A stretch of DNA of 64,000 nt from Burkholderiaceae bacterium. GTDB taxonomy: Bacteria; Pseudomonadota; Gammaproteobacteria; Burkholderiales; Burkholderiaceae_D. A program made the position numbers and the translations under genes. The stretch covers positions 1 through 64,000 of the forward strand of contig JARLJG010000053.1 of assembly GCA_031291325.1 (NCBI GenBank), read 5' to 3'. This document shows, in pieces, positions 39,616 to 48,171 of the stretch. The notes beneath the pieces are model-generated. The model had not been told where the DNA came from and made no database searches. It saw nothing but the letters and a program-made list of their open reading frames with translations. Every line of letters starts with the position of its first letter. Within the stretch, counting starts at the first letter, position 1.

Positions 39616-40146
39616 TTACTTGGCTGTGTAGACGATATCGGCGCGGCGGTTTTGCGACCAGGCCGCTTCGTCATGCCCTTCGGCTTTCGGCTTTTCCTTG
39701 CCGAAGGAAACGACTTCGATCTGCGCATCGGCAACGCCCATTGCCGTCATCCCTTTGCGCACTGCGTCGGCGCGCTTCTGGCCGAGCGCCAGATTGTATT
39801 CGCGTCCGCCGCGCTCGTCGGTATTGCCCTGCAAGACGATCTTGCGCGCGCTCTGGCTGGCCAGGTATTTCGAGTGCGCCGTGACCAGTGGGCTGTATTC
39901 CTGCTTGACGACATAGCTGTCGAAGTCGAAATAGACGCTGCGCTGCGCCAGCGCGCCTTTTGGATCGTCGAGCGGGTCGATTGCCGACGCTTGCACCGGC
40001 TGCACCGTGCGGCTATCGGCTTTCTGGACTGGCGGCGGGTTGGTGACGCCCGCCGTCTCGGCTGGTTTGGTCGTCGGCGTGCTGCTGCAGGCTGCCAGCA
40101 AAACGGTTGCAGATACGGCGAATGCTAAGGTATTCAAGGTGCGCAT
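39616..40146 (-). CDS. pal: Peptidoglycan-associated lipoprotein
   Basis: A 176-residue lipoprotein from the ATG at 40146: lipobox VLLAAC, a Pro/Thr linker, then an OmpA domain with SVYFDFDSYVVKQEYSPLVT, IVLQGNTDERGGREYNLALG-Q-KRA and a NRRADIVY-type end. The Asp and Arg that bind diaminopimelate (NTDERG, QNRRAD) are present. Pal anchors the outer membrane to peptidoglycan with the Tol system. No tol genes are in the neighbourhood, so this may be a second copy or a split tol-pal locus. Confidence 0.88.
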   Translation of the reverse strand: MRTLNTLAFAVSATVLLAACSSTPTTKPAETAGVTNPPPVQKADSRTVQPVQASAIDPLDDPKGALAQRSVYFDFDSYVVKQEYSPLVTAHSKYLASQSARKIVLQGNTDERGGREYNLALGQKRADAVRKGMTAMGVADAQIEVVSFGKEKPKAEGHDEAAWSQNRRADIVYTAK

Positions 40147-40286
40147 GGAAATCTCCACAGATTTAGGAATGGACAAAAGAATTTGCGGCGTCAACGCCGC
40201 TATGACTACTATGACTACTATCACTGCAAAGAACACTATTACTGCATTGATTGCCTGGGTTTACTGCAAAATCGCATCGTAACTGC

Positions 40287-41654
40287 TTATTCATCGCGGT
40301 CTTCCCTGGAAGATTCGCCCGCCGGCGGCACGCTCGAGGATTCGACGGCGACCGTCAAGGGCGAAAATTTCTGCGCCAGCGCATGGTAGAGAGGCGTGCG
40401 GCAAATGATCTTGGAACAGGCGCTGGCGACCACGGATGCCGTCATCAACGGCAGCAGCATCTGGTGGCTATTGGTCATTTCCATCATGATGATGAACGAC
40501 GTCAACGGCGCGCGCGTGACGCCAGACAGGTAGGCCGCCATCGTCATCAAGACGACGGCACTATGCGGCGCGAGCGACGGCAACAGCATTGCGATGTTTT
40601 CGCCGAAGCCGGCGCCGACGGCCAGCGACGGCGCGAAGATGCCGCCGGCAATGCCGCCCATCGACGACAGCAGTGTGGCAACCAGCTTGGCCATGCCGAA
40701 ATACCAGGGCAGCGCGGCGCCGTCTTCCAGCGTTTGGCGGGCCGCCTGATAGCCGGTGCCGAAAACCAGCCCGTCCGAGCAAGCGCCGATGGCCGCGACG
40801 CCCAGCCCGCATAGCGCTGCCAACAGCAGCGGTTGCCTGGCCGCCAGCGCGCTCAAACGCGGCGGCATGCGCAAGGATGCGGCGATCAGCAGGCGGCTGA
40901 AGATTGCGCCGGCAGCGCCGCCGGTCACTGCGCACACCATGATGGGAAAAATGCTGTAATGCCAATCGAGATGCGCCCCGCTGCTGCCGAAATAAGTGTA
41001 GTTCCCAAGTAGCGCCAACGATATCAAGCCGGACAGGATGACCGTCACCAAAGTCGAGCTATTGGCGTTGAAGACGTGCTTTTTGCTGAGTTCCTCGATC
41101 GCAAACATGATGCCGGCGAGTGGCGTGTTGAAGGCCGCAGCGATGCCGGCCGCGCCGCCCGCGAGAATCAGGATGCGGCGCATGCCATCGCCACGAAACG
41201 GTCCGCGCCCGTGGAACGCATGCATGATCGACGCCCCGATCTGAACCGTCGGCCCCTCGCGCCCGATGGACGCGCCAAATGCCAGGCCGCCCAGCGTCAA
41301 TAGCACTTTGCCGATGGCGATGCGGACCGACAACAAACGCGTGGAGAGCTGCTCGCCGCTGGCATCGATGGCGGCGATCGTCTGCGGAATGCCGCTGCCT
41401 TGCGCGCCAGGAAAAAAACGCGCGCACAGATAGGCCAGCAGCGCAAAACCGACCGGCATGAAAAATAGCGGCGCAAAGCGGAACGTGCCGACAACCCATT
41501 GGTTGACGCGGGTCGCATATTCCGCGCCCAACGCCAGCCCGACAGCCAGCAAACCCACCAGAACGGGACCCAGCAGCCAAGCCGAACCGCGATGCCACAA
41601 AGTCAGCATGCTGTCCCAGGGATAGCGGGCATCGTTTTGCGACGGTATCGGCAT
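40287..41654 (-). CDS. ClC-family chloride channel/antiporter
   Basis: A 455-residue protein with about ten TM helices. The ion-path motifs are GSGIPQT (FFPGAQGSGIPQTIAAIDAS), GREGPTVQ and GGIFAPSLAVGAGFGENIAM. ClC proteins move Cl- alone or in exchange for protons. In the second motif region the gating Glu is present (SIGREGPTVQIGASIM). It is divergent from a MarR regulator whose operator-like dyad lies in the shared gap, so acid or osmotic control by MarR is possible. Confidence 0.93.
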   Translation of the reverse strand: MPIPSQNDARYPWDSMLTLWHRGSAWLLGPVLVGLLAVGLALGAEYATRVNQWVVGTFRFAPLFFMPVGFALLAYLCARFFPGAQGSGIPQTIAAIDASGEQLSTRLLSVRIAIGKVLLTLGGLAFGASIGREGPTVQIGASIMHAFHGRGPFRGDGMRRILILAGGAAGIAAAFNTPLAGIMFAIEELSKKHVFNANSSTLVTVILSGLISLALLGNYTYFGSSGAHLDWHYSIFPIMVCAVTGGAAGAIFSRLLIAASLRMPPRLSALAARQPLLLAALCGLGVAAIGACSDGLVFGTGYQAARQTLEDGAALPWYFGMAKLVATLLSSMGGIAGGIFAPSLAVGAGFGENIAMLLPSLAPHSAVVLMTMAAYLSGVTRAPLTSFIIMMEMTNSHQMLLPLMTASVVASACSKIICRTPLYHALAQKFSPLTVAVESSSVPPAGESSREDRDE

Positions 41655-41763
41655 CTAGGATATGGAAGAAAAATCGTGACGCTGTTTCATTGCGCCAATT
41701 CTGGACAGCTTCCGGCAAATGAAGTCAAATGTTGTCGTCAGATAGAAATACATTATGTCGGAC

Positions 41764-41800
41764 ATTATATTCGATTAAACTATATTTGTGCGAATATAAT
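41764..41800. promoter_or_regulatory. Operator-like dyad between ClC and marR genes
   Basis: ATTATATTCG (41764-41773) and CGAATATAAT (41791-41800) are perfect 10 bp arms, centres 27 bp apart, ending 27 bp before the MarR start codon. The region is very AT-rich. It is a good candidate for the MarR protein's own binding site. Confidence 0.6.
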
Positions 41801-41827
41801 TTGCGAAATACAACTTCTGGAACGAAT

Positions 41828-42346
41828 ATGCCCGGCAAGCAAGCATTGCAAGACGATAGCAAGACAAACAGCGACGTGGCGACGCAGCCGCGCCTGGACA
41901 TACTGAAGAAGCTGCGGATCGTCATCCGATCGGCGCAGCGCCACTCGCAATGGATCGAGAAACAATGCGGCGTCAGCGGCGCGCAACTCTGGATGATGCA
42001 AGAATTGCATGACCATCCAGGCTTGCGAGTCGGCGAGCTGGCTGCCAGGCTGGCCATTCACCAGACCACGGCAAGCAACCTGGTGGACGCGCTGCGCAAG
42101 CTGGGTTACGTAGTAAAGGTGCGCGACGAGGTCGATCAGCGCGTGGTCAAGCTGGCGCTCACCGACGAAGGCATCGGCACCCTGGCGAAAGCGCCGAAAC
42201 CGGCGCGCGGATTGCTGCCGGAAGCCATTTTGCACCTCGACGAAGCCAGTTTGGCGCAACTCGACCAAGGCTTGCAAGGGTTGTTGAAAAGCATCGGCCA
42301 TCTCGACGAAGCCTTCGGCCTCATGCCGATGCCGTTCTCCATGTAG
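41828..42346 (+). CDS. MarR family transcriptional regulator
   Basis: A 172-residue protein from the ATG at 41828. The winged helix is at about 50-125: WMMQELHDHPGLRVGELAAR, LAIHQTTASNLVDALRKLGY (recognition helix), VVKVRDEVDQRVVKLALTDE (wing with D-x-R). Long flanking helices give the usual dimer. The ligand is unknown. It is divergent from the ClC gene. An in-frame extension upstream covers the operator dyad and is not supported. Confidence 0.92.
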   Translation: MPGKQALQDDSKTNSDVATQPRLDILKKLRIVIRSAQRHSQWIEKQCGVSGAQLWMMQELHDHPGLRVGELAARLAIHQTTASNLVDALRKLGYVVKVRDEVDQRVVKLALTDEGIGTLAKAPKPARGLLPEAILHLDEASLAQLDQGLQGLLKSIGHLDEAFGLMPMPFSM

Positions 42347-42356
42347 AAGGGTTTCG

Positions 42357-44162
42357 CTATACTGACGCCGTGCTCTGCTCCAGCCAGGCCTTGGCCGCGC
42401 CATCGACCAAGGGCGACAAGCGCGCCCTGACCGTTGCATGGTAAGCATTCAACCAGGCGATTTCGTCGGCGCGCAGCAGCGATAAATCGACGCAGCGGAC
42501 ATCGATCGGGCACAAGGTCAGCGTCTCGAACTCCAGGAATTCGCCGAACTCGGTCGTCGCCGCACTGCGGTTGAGCACCAGGTTTTCAAAGCGCACGCCC
42601 CATTGCCCGGGCCGATACGTGCCCGGCTCGATCGAGGTAATCATGCCCGGTTGCATCGCCGTGTGCGGGTCCGGCAGGCTGTAGCAAGAAATCGATTGCG
42701 GCCCTTCGTGGACGTTGAGGAAGTAACCGACGCCGTGGCCGGTGCCGTGGCCGTAATCGACGCCGCCAGCCCAGATCGGCGCGCGCGCGATCGCGTCCAG
42801 CATCGGCGACTTGGTGCCGCGCGGGAAACGCGTGCTGCTTAACGCAATCAAGCCCTTGAGCACCAAGGCGCAGTCGCGCTTTTGCTGTGCCGACACCTGG
42901 CCGACTGCGGTCACGCGCGTGATATCGGTGGTGCCGCCCAGGTATTGCGCGCCGGAATCGATCAACAGCAAACCATCGCCTTCGACGGTCGCATGCGCTT
43001 CCTCGGTGGCGCTGTAATGCGGCATCGCGCCGTTGGCATTGAAGGCGGCAATCGTGCCGAAGCTGGGGCTGACGAATCCGGGCCGCCGTGCGCGCGCAGC
43101 CGTCACCTTGTCGTCGATAGTCAGTTCGGTGATGGTTTCGCGGCCCAAGGCTTGCTCGAACCAGGCAAAGAATTCGCACAATGCAGCGCCGTCCTGCTCC
43201 ATCGCGGCGCGCACATGCTGCACTTCCTGCTCGCTCTTGCGCGACTTGGCGAAAACCGTCGGATTGATCGCTTCCACCACGCGCACCGTAATCGCCTGGC
43301 GCAGGCCCAGCGTCACGCGGCGCGGATCGAGCAAGACTACGCTGTCGGCAGGCAGGGCGCGCAAGGCTGCAGCAGCCTCTGCATAAGGGGCCAGATCGAC
43401 CCCGTCTTGCGCCAGGATCGCGCGCAATGCCTCCGGCACTTTGCCGTCGGCGACGTACAAGGTCGCGCGCTCGGTACCGACCAGCGCATGGGCGACAAAG
43501 ATCGGGTTATAGCTGACATCCGACCCGCGCAGATTGAACAGGTAGGCGATATCGTCCAGCGTCGAAATGAAATGCCATTGCGCGTGCTGCTCGCGCATTG
43601 TCTGCCGCACCGCCGCCAGCTTGGCGCTGCGCGGCAACGGAGCATGCGGCGCTGCATGCTCGAACACCGGCGCGCTTGGCAGCGACGGACGTTCGCTCCA
43701 GATATCGTCGAGCAGATCGCAATCGGTGCGCAATTTGACCTGGCGCGCATTCAACGCCTGTTCCAGCGCGCGCGCGCCGGCCAGGCCCAGCACCGCGCCG
43801 TCGACCGCGACGGTTTGCCCCGGCTGCATATTCTCGGCCAGCCAATCGACATGCAGCGCGCTGCCGCCGCCCGGAATCTTCATCAATGCGATGCCGGTGC
43901 CGGCCAACTGCGTTTCGGCTTGCGCCCAATAGCGAGCGTCGACCCACAGGCCGGCAAATTCGGCAGTAACGATCAAGGTGCCGACCGAGCCGGTGAAGCC
44001 GGACAGCCAGACGCGACCGCCCCAGCGGTCCGGCAAATATTCCGATAAATGCGGGTCGGCTGAGGGCACCAGGCAGGCGTCCACTTGGCGGAGTGACATG
44101 GCAGTGCGCAAAGCCTGGATGCGCGTGCGGGTGATGGCTTGGGTAGCGTGGAGGGTATCCAT
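42357..44162 (-). CDS. pepP: Aminopeptidase P family (Xaa-Pro) metallopeptidase
   Basis: A 601-residue M24 enzyme of the long, three-domain type. Creatinase-like N-terminal domains (ACLVPSADPHLSEYLPDRWG, WVDARYWAQAETQL) precede the pita-bread domain with metal ligands in LLIDSGAQYLGGTTDITRV (two Asp), GHGTGHGVGYFLNVHEGPQ (His) and TSIEPGTYRPGQWGVRFENL (Glu). It removes N-terminal residues before proline. The length resembles eukaryotic cytosolic APP1 and a bacterial subgroup rather than E. coli PepP (441); the symbol is therefore loose. Confidence 0.92.
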   Translation of the reverse strand: MDTLHATQAITRTRIQALRTAMSLRQVDACLVPSADPHLSEYLPDRWGGRVWLSGFTGSVGTLIVTAEFAGLWVDARYWAQAETQLAGTGIALMKIPGGGSALHVDWLAENMQPGQTVAVDGAVLGLAGARALEQALNARQVKLRTDCDLLDDIWSERPSLPSAPVFEHAAPHAPLPRSAKLAAVRQTMREQHAQWHFISTLDDIAYLFNLRGSDVSYNPIFVAHALVGTERATLYVADGKVPEALRAILAQDGVDLAPYAEAAAALRALPADSVVLLDPRRVTLGLRQAITVRVVEAINPTVFAKSRKSEQEVQHVRAAMEQDGAALCEFFAWFEQALGRETITELTIDDKVTAARARRPGFVSPSFGTIAAFNANGAMPHYSATEEAHATVEGDGLLLIDSGAQYLGGTTDITRVTAVGQVSAQQKRDCALVLKGLIALSSTRFPRGTKSPMLDAIARAPIWAGGVDYGHGTGHGVGYFLNVHEGPQSISCYSLPDPHTAMQPGMITSIEPGTYRPGQWGVRFENLVLNRSAATTEFGEFLEFETLTLCPIDVRCVDLSLLRADEIAWLNAYHATVRARLSPLVDGAAKAWLEQSTASV

Positions 44163-44212
44163 GATTAATTGTAGTTTTCCTGTGAGTCGCAGTAAGCGAC
44201 ATCATACAGAAA

Positions 44213-44240
44213 GCCGCCGCTGCGCACTTGCGCGGGCGGC
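44213..44240 (-). terminator. Hairpin after the Crp/Fnr gene
   Basis: GCCGCC and GGCGGC enclose GCGC/GCGC pairs; on the minus strand TTTCTGT follows. It lies 24 bp past the stop codon. The U-run is short, so termination may be partial. Confidence 0.5.
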
Positions 44241-44264
44241 AAAGGCGCAACTATCTTGGCGCGC

Positions 44265-44957
44265 CTAGCCGGCCGCGTCGAACGAGCGCAGGCCGTCGAG
44301 ATCGAGAATCGTCACGCTGCCGTAGTCGATCCGCAGCAACCCGGCCCTTTCCAGCACTTGCAACGCCTGATTTGCGCGCTGCCGCGAGGTGCTGCACAGA
44401 TAGCCGATTTCTTCCTGCGAAATCTGCAATTGCCGTTGCTGGCTGGGATTCAGGTAAGAATTGAACAAGGCGGCCAGACAGCGCGCCACGCGGGCGTCGG
44501 TGTCGAGCATGCGGTCGTATTCCACCAGGGAAATAAACACCCCGAGCCGCTCGTTCAATTGCAGCAGCAGGAAACGATTGAAGGGGATGCTATTGTCGAG
44601 CAGCCAATTGAAGGTGGCGCGCGGCATGAATGCGAGGCGGCTGTCGCGCAACGCAATCACGTCGTAGCGGCGCGGCTCGGTCTTCAACACCGATCCTTCG
44701 CCAAACCAGCCGCCGGTCAACACCCCGGTAAACGTCACGGTTTTTCCTTCCGGCGAGTCGCTGCTCATCTTCAGCAAGCCGTCGATCACGCCGATCCAGT
44801 GTTCAACCTGGTCGCCCTTGTGGCAGACGTAGCCGCCGGCTGGCACGAAGCGCTCGACTACTTCGGTTTCGACACGGGCCATTTGTTCTGCGGTCAAGGA
44901 GCGCGCCCAAATGGCTTGATGCAACATTTCCTGCAACACTGATTTCCTTGAATTCAT
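44265..44957 (-). CDS. Crp/Fnr family transcriptional regulator
   Basis: A 230-residue protein from the ATG at 44957. Residues 20-140 form a cyclic-nucleotide-binding-like domain (FVPAGGYVCHKGDQVEHWIG, GGWFGEGSVLKTEPRRYDVI) that lacks the cAMP-contacting R-S pair and has no FNR cysteine cluster. The C-terminal winged helix has ISQEEIGYLCSTSRQRANQA-L. The ligand is unknown. A Crp/Fnr-shaped dyad 40 bp upstream suggests autoregulation. It is divergent from the acyl-CoA ligase/ABC importer cluster, which it may regulate. Confidence 0.9.
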   Translation of the reverse strand: MNSRKSVLQEMLHQAIWARSLTAEQMARVETEVVERFVPAGGYVCHKGDQVEHWIGVIDGLLKMSSDSPEGKTVTFTGVLTGGWFGEGSVLKTEPRRYDVIALRDSRLAFMPRATFNWLLDNSIPFNRFLLLQLNERLGVFISLVEYDRMLDTDARVARCLAALFNSYLNPSQQRQLQISQEEIGYLCSTSRQRANQALQVLERAGLLRIDYGSVTILDLDGLRSFDAAG

Positions 44958-44996
44958 TGTGCAACGCACCACCGATAGATTGCAATTAACTGTGAA

Positions 44997-45014
44997 TTGT
45001 CAAACGAATGACAA
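44997..45014. promoter_or_regulatory. Crp/Fnr-type dyad upstream of the regulator gene
   Basis: TTGTCA-AACGAA-TGACAA. The inner TGTCA-N6-TGACA has exactly the 5-6-5 geometry of Crp-family sites, with C/G in place of the Crp consensus G/C. It is located in the gap between the regulator and the divergent ligase-ABC cluster. Confidence 0.5.
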
Positions 45015-45129
45015 CAGACACGGGATTAAGGTTCTAGTATTCTCTGCAATATAGAAATACGCGAGACATTGTAAGCGGATATCGGTTGCCGAGGAATAAC
45101 AAACCGGGCCGATTCCCACAATGTAAACA

Positions 45130-45262
45130 GGGCGTCTCTAAAAATCGTAGCGAGCGGCCCAAGTTTGGGTCGAGAAGCGGAGCTGTACGAAGGTACAGTG
45201 AGCATCGCAGACCCGAAATGGCCGGGCCGCGTAAGCCGCGCAGTAGATTTTTAGAGATGCCC
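45130..45262. repeat. Palindromic element family R2, copy B
   Basis: A 133 bp palindrome with termini GGGCGTCTCTAAAAAT and ATTTTTAGAGATGCCC. The core GTCGAGAAGCGGAGCTGTAC, then GGTACAGTGAGCATCGCAGA, matches copy A. The sub-terminal stems differ in sequence from copy A but remain self-complementary (GCGGCCC/GGGCCGC). It ends 29 bp before the acyl-CoA synthetase start codon. The remaining 44958-45129 bases hold the dyad above and promoter-like AT-rich sequence. Confidence 0.8.
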
Positions 45263-45291
45263 GACAGTATTCAAAGCGAAAGAGCTGGCAA

Positions 45292-47265
45292 ATGGTGGAG
45301 ACAACCCCAAACACACCCTTTTCGAGTGCAGCGTCGACGTTTCCGCGTCTGCTGTTGCAAAACGCGCAGATGCGCGCCGATTTACCGGCGATGCGCGAAA
45401 AAGACCTGGGTATTTGGCAAACCTGGAACTGGCCGCAAGTCGCCGCCGAAGTGCGCGCCTTTGCCTGCGGCTTGGCCGCTCTCGGCTTTCGGCGCGGCAT
45501 GACGCTGGCCGTCATCGGCGACAACCGGCCGCGCCTGTACTGGGCGATGGCGGCGGCGCAATGCCTGGGCGGCATCCCGGTTCCCCTGTATCAAGACGCG
45601 CCGGCTGCCGATATGTCCTACGTGCTGGAAGACGCGGAAATCGACTTTGCGGTGGCGGAAGATCAAGAACAAGTCGATAAATTGTTCGAAATCAAACAAA
45701 CGCTGTCGCGTATTTCCCACATCGTCGTCGATTACGAGCGTGGTTTGCGCCACTATGGGCAGGCCGAATTGCGCACTTTCGAGAAAATCCAGGAATTGGG
45801 CCGCGCCTATGACTTGGCGCATCCCGACTTCTTCATGCAAGAAGTGGGCGCCGGCAGCGCGCAGGAAACTGCAATCATCCTGTATACCTCCGGCACCACC
45901 GGCAAGCCGAAAGGCGTTTGCCATAGCCATCAGGCGATGATTGCGACGGCTACGACGCTGGTCGAATTCGATCAGTTGAATCAAAACGACAATATCCTGT
46001 GTTACCTGCCGCTGGCCTGGATCGGCGATTTCCTGTATTCGTACGCGCAGTCGATGCTGACCGGCCTGTGCCTGAATTGCCCGGAATCGCCGCACACCGT
46101 GATGACCGATTTGCGCGAAATCGGGCCGTCCTATTATTTCGGTCCGCCGCGCGTCTACGAAAACATCCTGACGCAAGTGATGATCCGCATCGAAGACGCA
46201 AGCTGGATCAAGCGCACCATGTTTCATTCGTTCATGAAGGTTGCCAAGCGCGTCGGCCTGCGCATCTTGCAGGGAGAGGGCGGCATCGGCCTGGGTGACC
46301 GCTTGCTGTATGCGCTGGGCGAGCTGGTGGTCTATGGACCGCTGAAAAACGTGCTCGGATTGTCGCGCGTCAAGGTGGCATACACCGGCGGCGAAGCGAT
46401 CGGCCCCGACTTGTTCGATTTCTACCGCTCCATCGGCGTCAACTTGAAGCAGTTGTACGGGATGACGGAAACCTGCGTGTCGGTTTGCATGCAAGCCTCG
46501 GGCGAGGTCAAACTCGATACGGTAGGCCGCCCGATGCGCGGCGTCGAAGTAAAAATTGCAACCGATGGCGAAGTGCTGGTGCGCTCGCCCGGCTTGATGC
46601 AAGGCTATTTCAAGCGCCCGGACGACACCGCCGAAGCAATCGACGATGACGGCTACTTCCACACTGGCGACGCCGGCTTTTTCGACCACGATGGCCATTT
46701 GAAAATCATCGACCGCGCCAAGGATGTCGGCAAGATGGCCGACGGTCGGATGTTTGCGCCGAAATACATCGAAAACAAGTTGAAATTCTTCCCCTTCATC
46801 AAGGAAGCGGTGGCCTTCGGCGACGGCCGCAACGAATGCACGGCCTTCGTCAACATCGACATCGACGCCGTCGGCAACTGGGCCGAGCGGCGCGGCATCT
46901 CTTACAGCGGCTATACCGACCTGACCGGACAACAAGCGGTGTACGACTTGATCCACGAATGCGTCGAAAAGGTGAACATCGACCTGTCGCAAGACAGCTT
47001 GCTGGCCGGTTCGCAAATCTGCCGCTTCCTGATCTTGCACAAGGAACTCGATCCCGACGATGACGAGTTGACCCGCACCCGCAAGGTGCGACGCCGCTTC
47101 ATCGCCGACAAATACGCGATCCTGATCGAGGCGTTGTATACGGGCAAGACTTCGCAATACATCGAGACCCAGGTGAAATTCGAAGACGGACGGCAAGGCA
47201 AGGTCAGCGCGGATTTGCAGATCCGCAGCGCCAAAACCTTTGTCGAAACCAAGAAAGCCGCCTGA
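45292..47265 (+). CDS. Long-chain acyl-CoA synthetase, AMP-binding (ABC-cluster associated)
   Basis: A 657-residue adenylate-forming enzyme: P-loop ILYTSGTTGKPKGVCHSHQA, YGMTETCVSVCMQASGEVKL, HTGDAGFFDHDGHLKIIDRA, then KDVGKMADGRMFAPKYIENK. The K-D-x-x-K-x-x-x-G-x-x-x-x-P region is typical of the long AMP-ligases that accompany branched-chain-type ABC importers in betaproteobacteria. livG begins 29 bp downstream. It probably activates the imported acid to its CoA thioester. The substrate is not evident from sequence. Confidence 0.9.
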   Translation: MVETTPNTPFSSAASTFPRLLLQNAQMRADLPAMREKDLGIWQTWNWPQVAAEVRAFACGLAALGFRRGMTLAVIGDNRPRLYWAMAAAQCLGGIPVPLYQDAPAADMSYVLEDAEIDFAVAEDQEQVDKLFEIKQTLSRISHIVVDYERGLRHYGQAELRTFEKIQELGRAYDLAHPDFFMQEVGAGSAQETAIILYTSGTTGKPKGVCHSHQAMIATATTLVEFDQLNQNDNILCYLPLAWIGDFLYSYAQSMLTGLCLNCPESPHTVMTDLREIGPSYYFGPPRVYENILTQVMIRIEDASWIKRTMFHSFMKVAKRVGLRILQGEGGIGLGDRLLYALGELVVYGPLKNVLGLSRVKVAYTGGEAIGPDLFDFYRSIGVNLKQLYGMTETCVSVCMQASGEVKLDTVGRPMRGVEVKIATDGEVLVRSPGLMQGYFKRPDDTAEAIDDDGYFHTGDAGFFDHDGHLKIIDRAKDVGKMADGRMFAPKYIENKLKFFPFIKEAVAFGDGRNECTAFVNIDIDAVGNWAERRGISYSGYTDLTGQQAVYDLIHECVEKVNIDLSQDSLLAGSQICRFLILHKELDPDDDELTRTRKVRRRFIADKYAILIEALYTGKTSQYIETQVKFEDGRQGKVSADLQIRSAKTFVETKKAA

Positions 47266-47294
47266 ACGGCGCATCACGAGGCGACCCCATCACT

Positions 47295-48083
47295 ATGACA
47301 GACCAGCGCAAAATCGGCGATGTGATCCTGGACTTGCAGGGAATCTCGCTATCGTTTGGCGGCGTGCGCGCGCTGACCGACATTTCCTTCAACGTCCGGC
47401 AGCATGAAATCCGCGCAATCATCGGCCCCAACGGCGCAGGAAAAAGTTCGATGCTCAACGTCATCAACGGCGTCTACCACCCGCAGCAAGGCAGCATCAT
47501 GTTTCGCGGCCAGACCCGGCGCGCAATGAATCCGACCAGCGTCGCCCATCAAGGCATCGCCCGCACCTTTCAAAACATCGCGCTGTTCAAGGGCATGACG
47601 GTGCTCGACAACATCATGACCGGGCGCAATACCAAGATGCGCAGCGGCTTGTTAGCCAATGCGCTCTGGTGGGGCAAGGCCCGCAACGAAGAAATCGCGC
47701 ATCGGCGCAAGGTGGAAGAGGTGATCGATTTCCTGGAAATACAGCATATCCGCAAGACACCGGTCGGGCGCTTGCCGTATGGTCTGCAAAAGCGCGTGGA
47801 ATTGGCGCGCGCGCTGGCGGCCGAGCCGGACATGCTGCTGCTGGACGAACCGATGGCCGGTATGAACGTAGAAGAAAAACAGGACATGTGCCGCTTCGTG
47901 CTGGACGTCAACGACCAGTTCGGCACCACCATCGTGCTGATCGAGCACGACATGGGCGTGGTGATGGATATTTCCGACCGCGTGGTGGTGCTGGACTACG
48001 GCAAAAAAATCGGCGACGGCACGCCGGACGAAGTGATGAAAAACCCGGACGTGATCGATGCCTATCTCGGCACTTCGCACTGA
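47295..48083 (+). CDS. livG: Branched-chain-type ABC transporter ATP-binding protein LivG
   Basis: A 262-residue ATPase: Walker A GPNGAGKSSMLN, Q-loop TFQNIALFKGM, a signature of relaxed form (LPYGLQKRVELARALAAEPD), Walker B LLLDEPMAGMNVEEKQDM and H-loop IEHDMGVVMDISDRVVV. The EEKQDM stretch after Walker B is typical of LivG. It powers import together with LivF. It sits first in the importer block, directly after the acyl-CoA synthetase. Confidence 0.94.
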   Translation: MTDQRKIGDVILDLQGISLSFGGVRALTDISFNVRQHEIRAIIGPNGAGKSSMLNVINGVYHPQQGSIMFRGQTRRAMNPTSVAHQGIARTFQNIALFKGMTVLDNIMTGRNTKMRSGLLANALWWGKARNEEIAHRRKVEEVIDFLEIQHIRKTPVGRLPYGLQKRVELARALAAEPDMLLLDEPMAGMNVEEKQDMCRFVLDVNDQFGTTIVLIEHDMGVVMDISDRVVVLDYGKKIGDGTPDEVMKNPDVIDAYLGTSH

Positions 48084-48104
48084 ACAACTGAGGTTATGTG
48101 CCTT

Positions 48105-48136
48105 GCTCCCCTCTCCCGCCTGCGGGAGAGGGGAGC
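48105..48136. repeat. GC-rich perfect hairpin between livG and livH
   Basis: GCTCCCCTCTCCCGC and GCGGGAGAGGGGAGC form a 15 bp perfect stem with a 2-nt centre. It follows the livG stop by 21 bp and precedes livH by 35 bp. No U-run; more likely an mRNA-stability or repeat element than a terminator. Confidence 0.65.
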
Positions 48137-48171
48137 ATTGCGCGTAACATCATTGAACAAGGAAGTTTTCA

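Noticed and set aside
40190..40262. Run of ATGACTACT-like triplets upstream of pal
   Set aside because: Only about three imperfect units; not a convincing microsatellite or phase-variable tract.
45064..45121. ACATTGT..ACAATGT inverted pair before R2 copy B
   Set aside because: Seven-base arms 40 bp apart are expected by chance; flanks do not extend the match.
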